64,000 nucleotides of DNA from positions 930,001-994,000 of the forward strand of contig NZ_FOFL01000001.1 in the NCBI RefSeq assembly GCF_900110945.1, read 5' to 3'. The notes under the pieces were generated by a model. That model saw only the letters and a list, made by a program, of their open reading frames with translations, ran no database searches and was not told where the DNA came from. Both the position numbers and the translations under genes were made by a program. The number at the start of each line of letters is the position of its first letter. Position 1 is the first letter of the stretch. The stretch is from Devosia sp. YR412 (GTDB lineage Bacteria > Pseudomonadota > Alphaproteobacteria > Rhizobiales > Devosiaceae). Shown one piece after another: positions 19,701 through 28,390 of the stretch.

Positions 19701-19913
19701 CACCGCATCTTCGAGCGGCTCGACGATATCGGCTTCGACGGCTTCCGGCGAAGCGCCGGGATAGCTGACCACCACGGCTACGACAGGAAAGTCCACATCG
19801 GGCATCTGCTCGATGGGGAGGCGCTGGTAGGAATAGACACCGAAGACCATGATCGCCACCATGATCATGGTGGCAAAGACCGGGTGATTGACGCTGATAC
19901 GGGTCAGGAACAT
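16758..19913 (-). CDS. RND efflux pump inner-membrane subunit (HAE1/AcrB type)
   Basis: 1051 residues, the usual length. [17 protein letters not shown] starts transmembrane helix 1. The proton-relay acids are Asp402 and Asp403 ([13 protein letters not shown]) and the relay lysine is Lys930 ([12 protein letters not shown]). Two large periplasmic loops lie after helix 1 and helix 7. Such pumps expel drugs, detergents or lipids to the outside with an adaptor and an outer-membrane channel. The adaptor gene lies just upstream in the same operon. No outer-membrane factor is encoded here, so a separate TolC-like protein must be used. Confidence 0.92.
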   Translation of the reverse strand: MFLTRISVNHPVFATMIMVAIMVFGVYSYQRLPIEQMPDVDFPVVAVVVSYPGASPEAVEADIVEPLEDAVNTIAGLDTVQSTAQAGQAMVLMIFDLEASSQEKAQEVRDKIDPVKANLPDGAGDPQVLRFDPSALPILSLAVSSDTLSDLDLTALTEDIIVKRLTNITGVGSATVAGGVPRQLNVQIDPDRLTAFNISPSAVVNALQAANKDLAAGSITQDSMVQSIQVLGRLEDQQDFYDIIVGNQGGQPVTLRDVATIEEGRGETSSLAILNGERALAVDVLKTQGANTVGVAEDIRDTIDDLLANEFPDGSVKIEVVVDNAKPVEDSFHAVQNMLIEGAILAVVIVFLFLNSWRSTVITGLTLPISIIGTMVALNFLGFSLNMMTLLALSLAVGILIDDAIVVRENITRHLHMGKSHRQAAFDGTNEIGLAVMATTLSIVAVFLPVAFMDGIMGRFFLQFGVTVSVAVLISLFVAFTLDPMMSSVWYDPASNPKAKRGPIGRAVQQFDRLFDWITEGYRHLIRWGLKFRKTVLLIALGSFVGSFMLFPLVGVEFIPATDNGNFTVTVETPAGSSKEYTAAKLGQAEAVIRAFPIVETTYSTVGGGLASSGANSGTMTVTLIDKAERDLTPIEFMPEVRTALAAVPGANFQVSAASGLGGSSAPVSITLYGDSFDVLKRLGDQLVGELGQIPGLIDIKSSLDEAQPVVGINVNRDLADNLGVSMAQIAATLGPLISGDDVADWTATDGKIYSVVVRLPEYLRNDIDAIGNLPIAQSGATGSSSMVTLAQVADVVESTGPATINRQDLQRGVTVEAYLEGVELGSVTAQLQQAVDKLDFPTGYRTSMGGEVEQIADTMGSVGSALLLAVVFIYLVLASQFGSFLQPIAIMGALPLALIGVMVGLLVGGSTLNMFSAIGFIMLMGLVVKNAILLVDNANQHVREGWNLYEALVEAGVTRFRPIIMTTLAMIFGMLPLALSLHEGSGQNAPMAHAVIGGLISSTILTLVVVPVLLTYIDSFSAFTRRFMPKAPHDDEGHETPVPAEGAAKH

Positions 19914-19916
19914 CGG

Positions 19917-21110
19917 TTAATCCTCGATCAGTTCGTAGGTTTCGCCGGCGGCCAGTTCGGTCAGCGCCGCGGCGACCACAACATCGCCGGGCACGAGGCC
20001 GGTGACTTCGACGAGACGGCCGCGATCCCAAGGATCACCCGGCTCCACCGCTTGGCGCGTCAGGGTGCCGTCGACCAGTTTCAAGACGAAATGGCCCTCG
20101 GCATCCTCGCGGACGGCGCTGGCCAGGATGGCGATGGCATCGGTCTTTTCGGCGACGGTGATCTGGCCGGTGGCGAACATGCCGCCGCGCAGCAGATTGT
20201 CGGGATTGTGCAGGGAGACATAGATCGGCACGGTGCGGGTGCCGGTCACGGCCACCGGATTGACCCGGGTGACGGTGCCTTCGAAGGTGCGGCCTTCGAG
20301 GCCGGTGACGGAGACCGTCACGGTCTGGCCGGGAGCGACCATGGCGCTGGAATTGACCGAGGCCGCGGCCTGGAATTCCATCTCCTCGAGATTGACCACG
20401 GTGAAGAGCGTCGTGCCGGCATTGATGGTCTGGCCCGGTTCGACCGAGCGCTCGGAAATGATGCCGTCGAAGGGCGCCGGGACGGAGGCATTGCTGAGAG
20501 CGATTTCGGCGGTCTGCACGCCGCTTTCGAGTGCAACAAGATTGGCCCGCAAGGCAGCGGTGGCCGAACGGGCCTGTTCCAGCGTCGAAGGGCTAGCCAG
20601 TCCCTGGCTTGCCAGCTGTTCGGTGCGTTCGAGCGCCTGCTCTGAGGAGACCAACTGAGCGCTGGTGGCATCGGCGGTGGCGCGCTGCTGGTTGAGCTGG
20701 AGTTCGAGGGTGGCGCGATCGATCTCAGCGAGGACGTCGCCGGCCTTGACGGCATCGCCGGGACGCACGGCAACGCTCAACACGCGGCCCGAGGCCTGCG
20801 AGGCAACGGCGGACAGCTTGGCCGGGACCAACGTGCCGGTGACGCGCGCGCTCTGCTGCAGCAGAGTTGGCTGGATTTCGGCAATTTCGGAGCTTAGCAG
20901 CTGGCGCGCGACGGGTTCGGTGGAGGCCACCTCGGCGACGGGCGCTGGCGGGCGCGTTACGAAGAACACGACGCCGCCAATGACGATCACCGCCAAGACG
21001 ATCCAGGGCATGATGCGGCGGCGGGGTTTCTTGCCCTCGGCGACGCGCTGGGCATTGGCCTTCTCACGCTTGCTTTGTGCCCATTCGGGCTTGTCGTGTG
21101 CTGCGGTCAT
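19917..21110 (-). CDS. RND efflux periplasmic adaptor (membrane fusion protein)
   Basis: 397 residues. A short basic cytoplasmic tail is followed by one membrane anchor (IMPWIVLAVIVIGGVVFF), then a lipoyl half-motif (VLSVAVRPGDAVKAGDVLAEID), a short coiled-coil hairpin (about 110-175), the second lipoyl half (VPAPFDGIISERSVEPGQTI) and beta-barrel domains. It links the RND pump to the outer-membrane channel. The start at 21110 has AGGATG nine bases upstream; an ATG three codons earlier would have its purine run with no spacing. Three bases separate it from the pump gene. Confidence 0.88.
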   Translation of the reverse strand: MTAAHDKPEWAQSKREKANAQRVAEGKKPRRRIMPWIVLAVIVIGGVVFFVTRPPAPVAEVASTEPVARQLLSSEIAEIQPTLLQQSARVTGTLVPAKLSAVASQASGRVLSVAVRPGDAVKAGDVLAEIDRATLELQLNQQRATADATSAQLVSSEQALERTEQLASQGLASPSTLEQARSATAALRANLVALESGVQTAEIALSNASVPAPFDGIISERSVEPGQTINAGTTLFTVVNLEEMEFQAAASVNSSAMVAPGQTVTVSVTGLEGRTFEGTVTRVNPVAVTGTRTVPIYVSLHNPDNLLRGGMFATGQITVAEKTDAIAILASAVREDAEGHFVLKLVDGTLTRQAVEPGDPWDRGRLVEVTGLVPGDVVVAAALTELAAGETYELIED

Positions 21111-21257
21111 GTCGCGCATCCTCGTTGTGGCGGGGAGAACCCTGAAAAGAAAAGATTAATGGCCCGGGCGAAAGCCTGAGCCAATCTGGTGGTTTTATGC
21201 GACAAAACCGCGGCATTCGAAACCAGCGGGTTGTCGCAGCACAGTATTGGGCAGCAA

Positions 21258-21283
21258 GCCGCGGACGATAAACCGTCCGCGGC
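21258..21283 (-). terminator. Hairpin downstream of the small secreted protein
   Basis: Perfect 10-bp stem GCCGCGGACG/CGTCCGCGGC with a 6-base loop, just past the stop on the minus strand and ahead of the RND operon. There is no strong U-tract. Confidence 0.55.
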
Positions 21284-21293
21284 CTTGGCGAAA

Positions 21294-21581
21294 TCAGCGC
21301 GAAACAGGCTGCAGCGTCGCGGAATCGTAGAGGCTCATGGAATACGAACCATCGGCACCCGTGGACCACACCATGACATTATTGCCCCATTCTTCGACGC
21401 TGCCGACCGACACGCCCTGCGCAACCAGCGCCTCGGTGATGGCCATTTTCGACTCGTCGGTGATGACGGCTGCGTTATCTTCCCAGGTGCTGGCGCTGAT
21501 GTCTTCTTCGGCGATGGCAACGCTTGACAGGGCGCCCAGCGACAGTGTGGCGGCGACGGCGGCAAATACGAACTTGTTCAT
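21294..21581 (-). CDS. Small secreted protein of unknown function
   Basis: 95 residues with a clear Sec signal peptide (MNKFVFAAVAATLSLGALSSVAIA), leaving about 71 mature residues that are acidic (EEDISASTWEDN) and end in a possible small beta-sheet (NNVMVWSTGADGSYSMSLYD). I do not recognise a family. The overall look resembles small PepSY-like periplasmic proteins, but no motif proves this. The start at 21581 is preceded by AAGGA. It is divergent from a two-component system, which makes it a candidate target or periplasmic partner of the sensor. Confidence 0.65.
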   Translation of the reverse strand: MNKFVFAAVAATLSLGALSSVAIAEEDISASTWEDNAAVITDESKMAITEALVAQGVSVGSVEEWGNNVMVWSTGADGSYSMSLYDSATLQPVSR

Positions 21582-21751
21582 TTCATCATTCCTTGGTTGG
21601 TGATGAATGCTGTTTCGCGCCGCTGGATTGTCCAAACATTGCGTCCGAAAATTATTCGGAGATCGCTTGCCGGACAGGGGTTTGGCTGGTTGAACCGCCG
21701 CAATGCAGGGGCAATGTTGGTCCGCTATCGTCGTCGGATACCGAGGTTTTC

Positions 21752-22420
21752 ATGCGTATATTGCTCGTCGAAGACGAACTGGATCTGGCCAAGGCGCTCA
21801 TCGCGGCGCTGGCGCGACACGACATTGTGGTCGATCACGTGACCACGCTGGCACTGGCCGAGGAGGCCGCGCATAGCGGCGTGCATAGCGCGGTGATCCT
21901 CGATCGGAAATTGCCCGACGGCGACGGGTTGAGCCTTATTCCGCGGCTTCGCGAAATCCAGGAAGGGCTGCCGATTATCGTACTGTCGGCGCTCGGATCG
22001 CCCGATCATCGGGTGACGGGGCTGGAGACCGGGGCTGACGACTATCTCGCCAAGCCCTTCCTCGTCGACGAGCTGCTGGCGCGGATCCGCGCAGTGATGC
22101 GGCGGCCGGTGCAGATGATGGAGAGCAGCGTCACGGTCGGGCGGCTGAAGTTCGACCTACATGAAAGCGCGGCCATGATCGATGGCGAGCCGCTGGTGCT
22201 GCCGCGTCGCGAACTGCTGGCGCTGGACCTGTTGGTGCGGCGCGCCGGCCGGGTGGTCAACCGCTCGGCGCTGGAAGAGGCGGTCTATGGCTTTGACGAC
22301 GACATCGCCTCCAATACCTTGGACGCACATATCTCGCGACTGCGCCGGAAGCTGACGCCGGCGGGTGTCGAAATCCACGCCATTCGCGGCATAGGCTATC
22401 TGCTGCGGGCGCTGCCATGA
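21752..22420 (+). CDS. OmpR/PhoP-type response regulator
   Basis: 222 residues. The receiver domain (1-115) has acidic pocket residues Glu7 and Asp8, phosphoacceptor Asp51 (AVILDRKLPDGDG) and Lys in DDYLAKPF. The C-terminal winged helix spans about 125-222 (NTLDAHISRLRRKL, GIGYLLR). GAGG precedes the ATG at 21752, and frames further upstream have no homology. It overlaps its kinase gene by four bases. Confidence 0.92.
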   Translation: MRILLVEDELDLAKALIAALARHDIVVDHVTTLALAEEAAHSGVHSAVILDRKLPDGDGLSLIPRLREIQEGLPIIVLSALGSPDHRVTGLETGADDYLAKPFLVDELLARIRAVMRRPVQMMESSVTVGRLKFDLHESAAMIDGEPLVLPRRELLALDLLVRRAGRVVNRSALEEAVYGFDDDIASNTLDAHISRLRRKLTPAGVEIHAIRGIGYLLRALP

Positions 22421-23775
22421 ACAAAAGCGAGTACAAGAATTCGCTGCGACGGGCGCTGTCGAAGGGCCTGATCACCATGCAGGCGCTGGTGCTGGTGGCC
22501 TTCACGCTGGCTGCCGCCTTCCCCCTGGTCAACCTCATTGCCAGCAGCCAGGGTCTCGACGACGGGGTTATCGACGACATCGTTAAGTCGCTGCAGAGAA
22601 CCGAGGCTGGAGAGCTGGCGGTCGATGTGACGCGCGACCTGCAAAAGGTGGTCGATAGCTATCCACAATTCTGGTTCTACGCCGTCGACGCCGACACTAA
22701 GACGGTCAGCCTCGGCGCCGTGCCGGAGCAGATGCGGGTGTTTCCCGGCGCGCTGTTGCACATATCCTCGGCCAATCTCAACAATGTGGGCACGCCGGAG
22801 AGCCCCTATGCGCTGGTCCGCAGTCGCGAGACCAAGATTGGCAAGGTTTGGATCATGACCGCGGGCGGGCCGCCGGTCTCGTGGCGCCTGTTCACCATCG
22901 CCTTTTCCAACCCGTTCTTTGTTGGCCTGCTGCTGTTCCTGACGATCGTTACCCTTCTGACCATTCCGCAGCTGATCCGGCGCTCACTGCGCGGTGTCGA
23001 GCAGGTGGCGGCGGAGGCTGAGCGGATCGATATGGGCCAGCATGGCCTGCGGCTGTCGTCGACGGCGGTGCCGGCCGAGCTTATTCCACTGGTGCAGGCG
23101 TTCAATGCGGCGCTGGAGCGGTTGGACCAGGGCATTGCCCGGCAACAGCGCTTCATGGCCGATGCGGCGCATGAATTGCGCACGCCGATCGCTATTTTGC
23201 AGACGCGACTGGAGCTGTTGCCGCCGAGTGCCGAGCAGCAGCAATTGCTTATCGATGTGGCGCGGCTCTCCAGCATGGCCAATCAATTGCTCGACCTGCA
23301 TCGCATGGACCTGTCGCCGGCCGATTTCCGGCCGATCGAACTGGTTGATATGGTGTCTCAGGTCACGGCGGATCTAGCGCCGCTGGCCATTGCGGCGGGC
23401 AGCGAGATTGCTTTCGAGGCACCAAGAGGGAAGGTCGCCATCGTGGGCGACGCCCCTGCCCTTTCGCGGGCCATTGCCAATCTGATCCAGAATGCTTTGG
23501 CGCATGGTGGGCCAAAGGTGGCGATCACTGTCGAGGTCACCGCCGACCGGATGATCCGGGTCTGCGATACCGGCCCGGGCATTCCACCCGAGCATCGCGA
23601 AGAGATCTTTTGGCCGTTCCACCGGCTGGCGGTGTTGCAGCAGGGGGCGGGTCTTGGGCTGAGCCTCGTGCAGGATATTGTGCAGCGCCATGGTGGACGG
23701 ATTTCGGTGTCCGACATGTCGGACGGTGGCGCCTGCTTCGAGATCAGCCTGCCGGCGCCACCAGGCGCCGGCTAG
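22417..23775 (+). CDS. Sensor histidine kinase
   Basis: 452 residues. One membrane helix near residues 20-44, a periplasmic sensor of about 110 residues, a second helix near 160-185, a HAMP region, the H-box DAAHELRTPIAIL with the phosphorylated histidine at 252, and an HATPase domain with NLIQNALAHG, VCDTGPGI and GAGLGLSLVQDI. It partners the response regulator encoded just upstream (ATGA overlap). The signal is unknown. The divergent small secreted protein and the nearby RND pump are plausible targets. Confidence 0.9.
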   Translation: MNKSEYKNSLRRALSKGLITMQALVLVAFTLAAAFPLVNLIASSQGLDDGVIDDIVKSLQRTEAGELAVDVTRDLQKVVDSYPQFWFYAVDADTKTVSLGAVPEQMRVFPGALLHISSANLNNVGTPESPYALVRSRETKIGKVWIMTAGGPPVSWRLFTIAFSNPFFVGLLLFLTIVTLLTIPQLIRRSLRGVEQVAAEAERIDMGQHGLRLSSTAVPAELIPLVQAFNAALERLDQGIARQQRFMADAAHELRTPIAILQTRLELLPPSAEQQQLLIDVARLSSMANQLLDLHRMDLSPADFRPIELVDMVSQVTADLAPLAIAAGSEIAFEAPRGKVAIVGDAPALSRAIANLIQNALAHGGPKVAITVEVTADRMIRVCDTGPGIPPEHREEIFWPFHRLAVLQQGAGLGLSLVQDIVQRHGGRISVSDMSDGGACFEISLPAPPGAG

Positions 23776-23784
23776 AAGTTTCGA

Positions 23785-24468
23785 CTACCAGGGCACGACC
23801 TTGCCGTCGTAACCCCAATGCAGGCCGCTCATTTCGGGCGTGGCGCTGTCGATGACGCTGCGCATGCCGCGGACGGATTCTTCGGGCGTCAGATCGCCGT
23901 CGAAATTGGTCATGCGGGTGCTGACCTTGCCGGGACGCAAAGGCAGGCAGATGCAGCCCCAGTCCTTCCAGTCGACCGAGAGGCTGCGCCACATCTGGTT
24001 GAGCGCGGCTTTCGAAGCACGATAGGCGAACTGGCCGGGCACCTTGTACTGGCTCATCGAGGCCGCAAGGCTAGAGACGGTGGCCAGCACCTTGCGCTCG
24101 CCGAGCTTGAGGTTGGGTTCGAGCAGGGCCGCGAGATGCAGCGGCGCGAAAGTATTGGTGAGCATGATGGGCTCCCAATGTTCCGGCGTGATGGCCTCGG
24201 GCGCCAGTTCGGGACCGCTGCCGATACCGGCATTGAGAATGACGACATCGAGGGGACGGCCCTTCAGGCGATTGGCCAGCGCCGCGGCGCTTTTGTCGTC
24301 CATGGCGTCATAGCGCATTTCGGTGACGTCATAGCCGAGCAGGGCAAAATCCTTGGCGGCCAAAGGCGTGCGGCTGGCGGCGATGACCTGCCAACCGGCG
24401 GCGGAATATTGCTTGGCGAATTCGAGGCCGATGCCCCGATTGGCGCCAGTGATCAAAACTGATGGCAT
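23785..24468 (-). CDS. Short-chain dehydrogenase, C-factor-like (SDR 1)
   Basis: 227 residues: SVLITGANRGIGLEFAKQY, VILNAGIGSG (a variant of NNAG) and YRASKAALN with the catalytic Tyr and Lys. The end is atypical (LHWGYDGKVVPW). It resembles the next gene upstream, SDR 2, including the GYDGxxVPW tail, so the pair looks like a tandem duplication. It starts 19 bases after SDR 2 and shares its promoter with the phased TTGGTATACC boxes. The substrate is unknown. Confidence 0.82.
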   Translation of the reverse strand: MPSVLITGANRGIGLEFAKQYSAAGWQVIAASRTPLAAKDFALLGYDVTEMRYDAMDDKSAAALANRLKGRPLDVVILNAGIGSGPELAPEAITPEHWEPIMLTNTFAPLHLAALLEPNLKLGERKVLATVSSLAASMSQYKVPGQFAYRASKAALNQMWRSLSVDWKDWGCICLPLRPGKVSTRMTNFDGDLTPEESVRGMRSVIDSATPEMSGLHWGYDGKVVPW

Positions 24469-24487
24469 TTTCTGCGATCTCCAGCGC

Positions 24488-25165
24488 TTACCAGGGCACG
24501 TCCGTGCCGTCATATCCGATGATGCGGCCGGCATCGGCGGGGGTCAGGCCTTCGACGACCTTCTTGAGGCCGGCGACGCTGGTTTCCACGGCAATGCCCT
24601 TGAAGTCGGTCATCTGGGTGGCGACCATGCCGGGACGGATCAGGCCGCAGGTGATGCCCAGCGGCTTCCATTCCTGGGTGAGCGCGGTCCAGACGGCATT
24701 GAGGCCGGTCTTGGAGGCGCGATAGGTATATTGCGTCGCCCAGTTATTGGCCTCGATCGAGCTCATCAGGCTCGACATGGCCAGAGCGATCTTGCGCTCG
24801 CTGGCGAGGATATTGGCCTTGAGCGCGCCGGCCAGGGCCAGCGGAGCGAAGGTGTTTGTGCGCACGACGTGGAGGAAATCCTCGCGCGTCACTTCCGCCG
24901 GCTTGGCCGCTAGATTGACGGCAATGCCGGCATTGGCGATCAGCACGTCGATGGGTTGGCCGTCGAGCTGCTTGACCAGAGCGGCGATCGAGTCGCCGTC
25001 GGTGGCTTCGAGCTGCATGGCGGTGGTGTTGGGAAGGGCTGCGAGTTCGGTGGCCGCAGCAACGTCGCGCGCGGTGCCGATCACCGTCCAGCCGCCTGCG
25101 GAAAACTGCCGGGCCAGCTCTAGGCCGATCCCTCTGTTGGCGCCGGATATCAAAAGCGTGGGCAT
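24488..25165 (-). CDS. Short-chain dehydrogenase, C-factor-like (SDR 2)
   Basis: 225 residues: TLLISGANRGIGLELARQF, LIANAGIAVN, YRASKTGLN and the tail GYDGTDVPW shared with SDR 1. First gene of a two-gene minus-strand operon at the edge of the catabolic island. The start MPTLLISG at 25165 puts the Rossmann glycines near the N-terminus; the frame is open further upstream but crosses the operator boxes. It is divergent from ABC importer 1. Confidence 0.84.
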   Translation of the reverse strand: MPTLLISGANRGIGLELARQFSAGGWTVIGTARDVAAATELAALPNTTAMQLEATDGDSIAALVKQLDGQPIDVLIANAGIAVNLAAKPAEVTREDFLHVVRTNTFAPLALAGALKANILASERKIALAMSSLMSSIEANNWATQYTYRASKTGLNAVWTALTQEWKPLGITCGLIRPGMVATQMTDFKGIAVETSVAGLKKVVEGLTPADAGRIIGYDGTDVPW

Positions 25166-25179
25166 GTTCACCTGACCTA

Positions 25180-25200
25180 TTGGTATAGCGTTGGTATACC
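25180..25200. promoter_or_regulatory. Phased operator boxes, SDR promoter
   Basis: TTGGTATAGC at 25180 and TTGGTATACC at 25191, starts 11 bp apart. They lie 14 bases ahead of the SDR 2 start. The same box recurs through the island (see findings) and is probably read by the GntR-type regulators at 31.9 and 41.7 kb. Confidence 0.7.
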
Positions 25201-25311
25201 TAATTGTGAGCATTGTGCAAGGCGGAGACGGTGGAAAACTGCCCAGAAAGTGCGCGCTGGTGGAAACTGCCTAGCAAGCCAGCATTCGTGCTTGGCAAAA
25301 TCGGTGCACAG

Positions 25312-25332
25312 TTGGTATACCTTTGGCACTGA
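25312..25332. promoter_or_regulatory. Phased operator boxes, ABC importer 1 promoter
   Basis: A full TTGGTATACC at 25312 followed 11 bp later by the weaker TTGGCACTGA at 25323. They lie about 45-65 bases ahead of the ABC importer 1 ATPase start. Confidence 0.65.
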
Positions 25333-25375
25333 CGTCTCTGAAACGTCGTGGAATGATCAAAGGCGCATCTCGCTC

Positions 25376-26227
25376 ATGCTCGCAGTTTCCGACATGCCGA
25401 CAGGCAAAAACCCCACCCCAGACGCCGACGCTGCGGCGTCGAAGCCGCTCATCGAGCTCTCGCATGTCGGGGTGACCTTTCCCACCAAGCGCGGCGATCC
25501 GGTCGTTGCGGTGGAAGATTTCAACCTCAATATCGCCCGCGAAGAAATCGTCTCGCTGGTTGGCCCATCGGGCTGCGGCAAGTCGACGGTATTGCGCATG
25601 CTGGCAGGGCTGCTAAAGCCCACCAGCGGCGATGTTTGGATCGGTGGCGATCCCAACCTGCGCGGCTTCTCGGAAGTCGCCATCGTGTTCCAGCGCGCAA
25701 CGCTCCTGCCCTGGCTGACCATTCTGAAGAACGTGCTCTATCCGGTGCGCGTGCTGAAGGGCCGGGTCGGCGCCGAAGATATTGCGCGGGCGCATGACCT
25801 GCTGGCGCTGGTCGGGCTCGACGACATGGCCGAACGCATGCCGCATGAGCTGTCCGGCGGCATGCAGCAGCGCGCGGCGATTGCCCGCAGCCTGATCCTC
25901 GACGCCAAGATCCTGCTGATGGACGAGCCGTTCGGGGCGCTGGACGCGCTGACGCGCGAAGACCTGCAGCTCGACCTGCTCGACATTCACGCGCGCACCA
26001 AGAAGACGATTCTCCTGGTTACCCATTCGATCAACGAGGCCGTGCTGCTGTCGGATCGCGTGGCGGTGATGTCGGCCCGGCCGGGTCGCCTGCAGGACCT
26101 GATCGAGATCGATATTCCCAAGCCGCGCTCGCATGAAAGCGCCGCCCTCCCCGCCTTCATCGAATATTCCCAACGCATCCGCGACGACATCTTCGGACCG
26201 CGCGGCCACCGCAAGGCAGTGTCATGA
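25376..26227 (+). CDS. NitT/TauT-type ABC importer 1, ATPase
   Basis: 283 residues of the SsuB/TauB/NrtD class: Walker A GPSGCGKST, the FQRATLLPWLTILKNVLYPV Q-loop region typical of the class, signature LSGGMQQRAAIARSL, Walker B ILLMDEPFGALDALTRE and the switch His in LLVTHSINEAVLLSDRV. The ATG at 25376 is used; the ribosome site is not strong and a start six codons later is possible. It overlaps the permease by four bases. The matching binding protein is encoded 2.2 kb away beyond an oppositely oriented hydrolase. Confidence 0.87.
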   Translation: MLAVSDMPTGKNPTPDADAAASKPLIELSHVGVTFPTKRGDPVVAVEDFNLNIAREEIVSLVGPSGCGKSTVLRMLAGLLKPTSGDVWIGGDPNLRGFSEVAIVFQRATLLPWLTILKNVLYPVRVLKGRVGAEDIARAHDLLALVGLDDMAERMPHELSGGMQQRAAIARSLILDAKILLMDEPFGALDALTREDLQLDLLDIHARTKKTILLVTHSINEAVLLSDRVAVMSARPGRLQDLIEIDIPKPRSHESAALPAFIEYSQRIRDDIFGPRGHRKAVS

Positions 26228-26991
26228 GCTCCACCACGCGCCGCATCCTCGCGCCCCTCTTTACCTTCCTGCTATTCCTCGTCGCCTGGCAAGTGATCAG
26301 CTGGGGCCTCAAGGTGCCGGTCTACCTGCTGCCATCACCGCTCGACATCTGGAACGGCGGCATGCGGCTGGGTCCGACCATTTTCAGCAATAGCCTCGAG
26401 ACGCTGACCACCATCCTGATCGGCTTTGCCCTGTCCTGCGCGGTCGGCATTCCGCTGGGCGTGCTGGTCTCGGTCAACCGGGTGACCTCGGAAGCAATCT
26501 ATCCGCTGATCGTCTTTCTCAATGCCATTCCGATCGTCGCGATCGCGCCGATCCTCGTGGTGATCTTTGGCACCGACATCACCGCCCGCCTGATCATTGT
26601 CACACTGATCGCCTTCTTCCCGATCATGGTGGCGACGGCCAGCGGCATTCTCGATACGCCCGAGGAAATGCTAGACTTGGCGCGCGTCGCCGGCGCTTCG
26701 CCTCTGACGGAAATCCTCACCGTCCGCCTGCCGCATGCCGTGGCCTTCATCTTCGGCGGCTTGCGCATCGGCGTAACCGTTGCGGTGGTCGGTGCGGTGG
26801 TGGCGGAGTTCGTCAATGCCAACAAGGGGCTAGGGTTCCTCGTGACCTCTTCGACGGCACAGTTCGCCATCCCCACAGCCATGGCCTGCGTGGTGATGCT
26901 GGCGATCATCAGCGTGCTGCTCTACGAGAGCGTCAACCTGGTGCACCGCGTGTTCTTCGGCTGGTCGATCCGCCGCGAAGCCGGCCACTGA
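26224..26991 (+). CDS. NitT/TauT-type ABC importer 1, permease
   Basis: 255 residues of the SsuC/TauC class with about six membrane helices. The EAA-loop pattern that contacts the ATPase appears as MLDLARVAGASPLTEILTVRLPHA. Typical marks are LPSPLDIWNG near the N-terminus and AVVGAVVAEFVNANKGLGFLV. Coupled to the ATPase by ATGA overlap. Confidence 0.87.
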   Translation: MSSTTRRILAPLFTFLLFLVAWQVISWGLKVPVYLLPSPLDIWNGGMRLGPTIFSNSLETLTTILIGFALSCAVGIPLGVLVSVNRVTSEAIYPLIVFLNAIPIVAIAPILVVIFGTDITARLIIVTLIAFFPIMVATASGILDTPEEMLDLARVAGASPLTEILTVRLPHAVAFIFGGLRIGVTVAVVGAVVAEFVNANKGLGFLVTSSTAQFAIPTAMACVVMLAIISVLLYESVNLVHRVFFGWSIRREAGH

Positions 26992-27009
26992 GACCAAATT
27001 CAGCGCAGC

Positions 27010-27037
27010 AAAAAAGGGCGGGTCCGCGGACCCGCCC
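27010..27037. terminator. Bidirectional terminator between convergent genes
   Basis: Perfect stem GGGCGGGTCC/GGACCCGCCC with a two-base gap, preceded on the plus strand by a run of A (a U-tract for the minus strand). It separates ABC importer 1 from the convergent M20 hydrolase. Confidence 0.8.
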
Positions 27038-27057
27038 TCTGTCATTTGGCCAACACC

Positions 27058-28245
27058 TCAGTCGACGGTATTGAGTTCCTGGTCGACGATCGACACCCAA
27101 TAGGCGGCGCCGATGGAGATGATCTCGTCGTTGAAGTCATAACCGGGCATGTGGTTGTTCTTCCACTTGGGATCATCGCCCTGCCCCAGCATGACATTGC
27201 AGCCCGGCCGCACCTGCAGCATGTAGGCGAAATCATCGGCGGCATTGATCGGCGGATTGTCGCCATCGACATTGTCCATGCCCGAGACGGCAGCGGCGGC
27301 GAGGATCGCCTTGTCGGTTTCGGCGCGGGTGTTGATCAGAGGCGGATAGCCGCGCTGGTAATCGACCGTGGCCGTGCAGCCGCTCATGGCGGCAGCGGCA
27401 TGGGAGATCTCGGTCAGGCGCTTTTCCAAGAGGTCGCGAATCTCGGGCTTGTGGCAGCGCGTGGTGCCGGTGATAACGATCTCGGAGGGCATGACGTTGA
27501 AGCTCATGCCGCCATGCACGGTGCCAATGCTGAGCACGGCGGTTTCGAGCGCAGGCACATTGCGCGAGATGATGGTCTGGATGCCCAGAATCAGCTGCGC
27601 CAGGGCGATGGTGGTGTCGGTCGACTTTTCCGGCGCGCCGCCATGACCGCCGGTGCCGTGCAGGGTAATGGTCCAGCTGTCGGCGCAGGCGAGTTGCGGG
27701 CCATTGCGGGTGACGAACTTGCCGACCGGCAGGCCGGGCTTGTTGTGCAGCGAATAGACCGCGTCGCAGGGGAAGCGTTCGAACAGGCCTTCCTCGATCA
27801 TCTTGAGGCCACCGGCACCGCCCTCTTCGGCCGGCTGGAAGATGCAGTTCACCGTACCGGCGAAATCGGGATTGTTCTTCAAGTAGCGCGCGGCGTGCAG
27901 CATCATGGCGGTGTGCCCGTCATGCCCGCAGCCATGCATCTTGTTGGGGATGGTCGAGCGATGGGCAAAGGTATTGGTCTCAACCATGTTGAGCGCATCC
28001 ATATCGGCGCGCAGGCCGACGGCGCGATTGCCCGGGCGGTTACCCTTGATGACGGCAACAAGGCCGGTGCCGGCAATGCCGCGCTCGAACTCGATGCCCC
28101 ATTCGGTCAGCTTGTCGGCGACGAGCTGGGAGGTGCGGAATTCCTCGTAGCTGGTTTCGGGATGCATGTGGATATCATGCCGGATCGCAATCATTTCCGC
28201 CTCATGCGCCTTGAGCGCCTGCATTACCTTTTCCGTATCAATCAT
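27058..28245 (-). CDS. M20 family amidohydrolase (hippurate hydrolase-like)
   Basis: 395 residues of the M20D group (HipO/AbgB/AmhX). Metal-binding marks are RHDIHMHPETSYEE, MHGCGHDGHTAMML (Cys and His ligands), FQPAEEGGAGGLKMIEEG and NAADDFAYM. A dimerisation insert contains GTGGHGGAPEKSTDT. The family hydrolyses N-acyl or N-aroyl amino acids. An in-frame TTG exists upstream, but the ATG at 28245 matches the family. It is divergent from binding protein 1 and shares its operator region. Confidence 0.88.
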   Translation of the reverse strand: MIDTEKVMQALKAHEAEMIAIRHDIHMHPETSYEEFRTSQLVADKLTEWGIEFERGIAGTGLVAVIKGNRPGNRAVGLRADMDALNMVETNTFAHRSTIPNKMHGCGHDGHTAMMLHAARYLKNNPDFAGTVNCIFQPAEEGGAGGLKMIEEGLFERFPCDAVYSLHNKPGLPVGKFVTRNGPQLACADSWTITLHGTGGHGGAPEKSTDTTIALAQLILGIQTIISRNVPALETAVLSIGTVHGGMSFNVMPSEIVITGTTRCHKPEIRDLLEKRLTEISHAAAAMSGCTATVDYQRGYPPLINTRAETDKAILAAAAVSGMDNVDGDNPPINAADDFAYMLQVRPGCNVMLGQGDDPKWKNNHMPGYDFNDEIISIGAAYWVSIVDQELNTVD

Positions 28246-28334
28246 GGGTCTCTTCTCAGCTGACAATCGCGAAGTCGCGCGAACTTTAGGCAGAAACGCA
28301 AAGCGCTCAAAAAATCCGCTAGACGATACACCTA

Positions 28335-28355
28335 CGGTATTCTAATGGTATGCCA
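28335..28355. promoter_or_regulatory. Phased operator boxes between the M20 hydrolase and binding protein 1
   Basis: A strong box TGGTATGCCA at 28346 (an A-T-TGGTATGCC frame on the shared consensus) and a weaker CGGTATTCTA at 28335, 11 bp apart. They lie in the 145-base divergent promoter region, 36 bases before the binding-protein start. Confidence 0.6.
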
Positions 28356-28390
28356 GTTGCAACGGCATCGTAACTGGAAGGGCATCACAC

